From Clostridium merdae (GTDB lineage: Bacteria > Bacillota > Clostridia > Oscillospirales > Acutalibacteraceae): a DNA stretch of 64,000 nucleotides. The translations under genes and the position numbers were made by a program. The stretch spans positions 186,001 through 250,000 of the forward strand of contig NZ_FXLN01000003.1 in NCBI RefSeq assembly GCF_900176635.1, read 5' to 3'. The notes under the pieces are model-generated. The model was not told the DNA's origin. It saw only the letters and a list, made by a program, of their open reading frames with translations, and did not search any database. Below, piece after piece: positions 63,446-64,000 of this stretch; position 1 is the stretch's first letter; every line of letters starts with the position of its first letter.

Positions 63446-64000
63446 TTACATCCCGCCTTTCTTGTTCGTTTCTGATGCTCCTATTGAGTCGATTCCCAAT
63501 ATACGGTGAACCTCTTTTTGTATTTCAAAAATCCTTTTTTGCGTGAACTCCGGGTAATCGCGAAACCATTTCATATTGAGCGGAGAAGGGTGCGGTAAAA
63601 CAAAGCACGGCTTTCCGTTTAGGGTCTTATTCTCAAACGCCAAGCTTGTTATTTTCTCGTTCGGGAAGAAATGACTAGCGGCGATTCCGCCAATAATAAT
63701 ATAAATCTCATTTTGAACCAGTTGCATTTCTCGCTGTAACCATTGCTTGGAACAAATCGGAGGCGGTCGTCGGTCACCACCATTAGGAGACTTACCAGGG
63801 TAGCAATGCGCCATAGATACAATATAAAAATAGTCGGGATTATAAAAATCATCGTCTGAAATACGGTACCATTCCCCACGCAATCTTCTGCCGCTGGCAT
63901 CGTGAAAGGGTTTTCCCGTTTCATGCACGGTTCGGGAGGGAGCCTGACTTATCTGCATGATTTTTGCGTTGAAATTGCCCTGAATAATAGGGTGCGGCTC
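63446..64000 (-). CDS. Uracil-DNA-glycosylase-like protein, 5' end outside window
   Basis: The frame is open to the window edge (EPHPIIQGNFNAKIMQISQA), so about 184 residues are seen. The C-terminal HPSPLNMKWF is the family-4/5-type active-site loop. IYIIIGGIAASHFFP and YIVSMAHCYPGKSPNGGDRRP resemble the core and the Cys-containing segments of iron-sulfur UDGs (CYPG and ICSKQWLQRE). Removes uracil from DNA in known relatives; specificity here is uncertain. Coupled with a deacetylase gene. Confidence 0.8.
   Translation of the reverse strand, partial: EPHPIIQGNFNAKIMQISQAPSRTVHETGKPFHDASGRRLRGEWYRISDDDFYNPDYFYIVSMAHCYPGKSPNGGDRRPPPICSKQWLQREMQLVQNEIYIIIGGIAASHFFPNEKITSLAFENKTLNGKPCFVLPHPSPLNMKWFRDYPEFTQKRIFEIQKEVHRILGIDSIGASETNKKGGM

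Overview
The window looks like core chromosome of an anaerobic, low-to-medium GC Firmicute. Class Clostridia is likely, and the Oscillospiraceae/Ruminococcaceae is my best guess. The grounds are strong AGGAGG-type ribosome sites, frequent GTG/TTG starts, SAM-I, FMN and T-box riboswitches in front of metK, ribU and trpE, a GlpP antiterminator system, a free-standing RibU transporter component, and str/rpo genes of clostridial type. No rRNA, tRNA, CRISPR array, phage or transposase gene was seen. The genes at both ends (murC and a uracil-DNA-glycosylase-like gene) are cut by the window.

Layout. 1-5.6 kb: murC end, mreB, comFC, recD2 and a small membrane protein. 5.75-6.42 kb: one copy of a hairpin-rich repeat whose inverted partner lies at 22.7-23.4 kb. 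6.5-9.1 kb: metK and ribU, each behind its riboswitch. 9.1-21.5 kb: one minus-strand block rpoB-rpoC-rpsL-rpsG-fusA-tuf. 21.7-22.6 kb: an Mrp-type Fe-S carrier, divergent from rpoB. 23.5-27.3 kb: a papain-like protein, then a tightly coupled three-gene operon (cytoplasmic substrate-binding-like protein, HypB-like GTPase, soluble ABC ATPase), which is the most unusual locus here. 27.4-33.1 kb: pseudouridine synthase, nitroreductase, chemoreceptor, MATE pump. 33.15-33.48 kb: 75-bp tandem hairpin repeats. 33.6-40.2 kb: glycerol catabolism (DUF1667 protein, two flavoproteins, glpF, glpK, glpP). 40.5-46.2 kb: assorted metabolic and transport genes. 46.2-53.1 kb: complete trpEGDCFBA operon behind a tryptophan T-box. 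53.1-58.6 kb: HxlR/flavin-protein pair and a MarR-controlled heterodimeric ABC exporter. 58.7-64 kb: seven-helix membrane protein, YdcF-like protein, diguanylate cyclase, polysaccharide deacetylase, and the UDG-like gene.

How the genes work together. The glp genes form a pathway from glycerol uptake (GlpF) through phosphorylation (GlpK) to glycerol-3-phosphate oxidation by flavo/Fe-S proteins, probably controlled by GlpP through leader terminators. The trp genes form a complete chorismate-to-tryptophan pathway sensed through uncharged tRNA-Trp. The 24.4-27.3 kb trio has no membrane permease and no signal peptide. It looks more like a cytoplasmic loading or maturation machine than a transporter, but its substrate cannot be read from the sequence.

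Many starts given here are internal to the longest open frame. They were chosen from a ribosome site at normal spacing or from the family's usual N-terminus.
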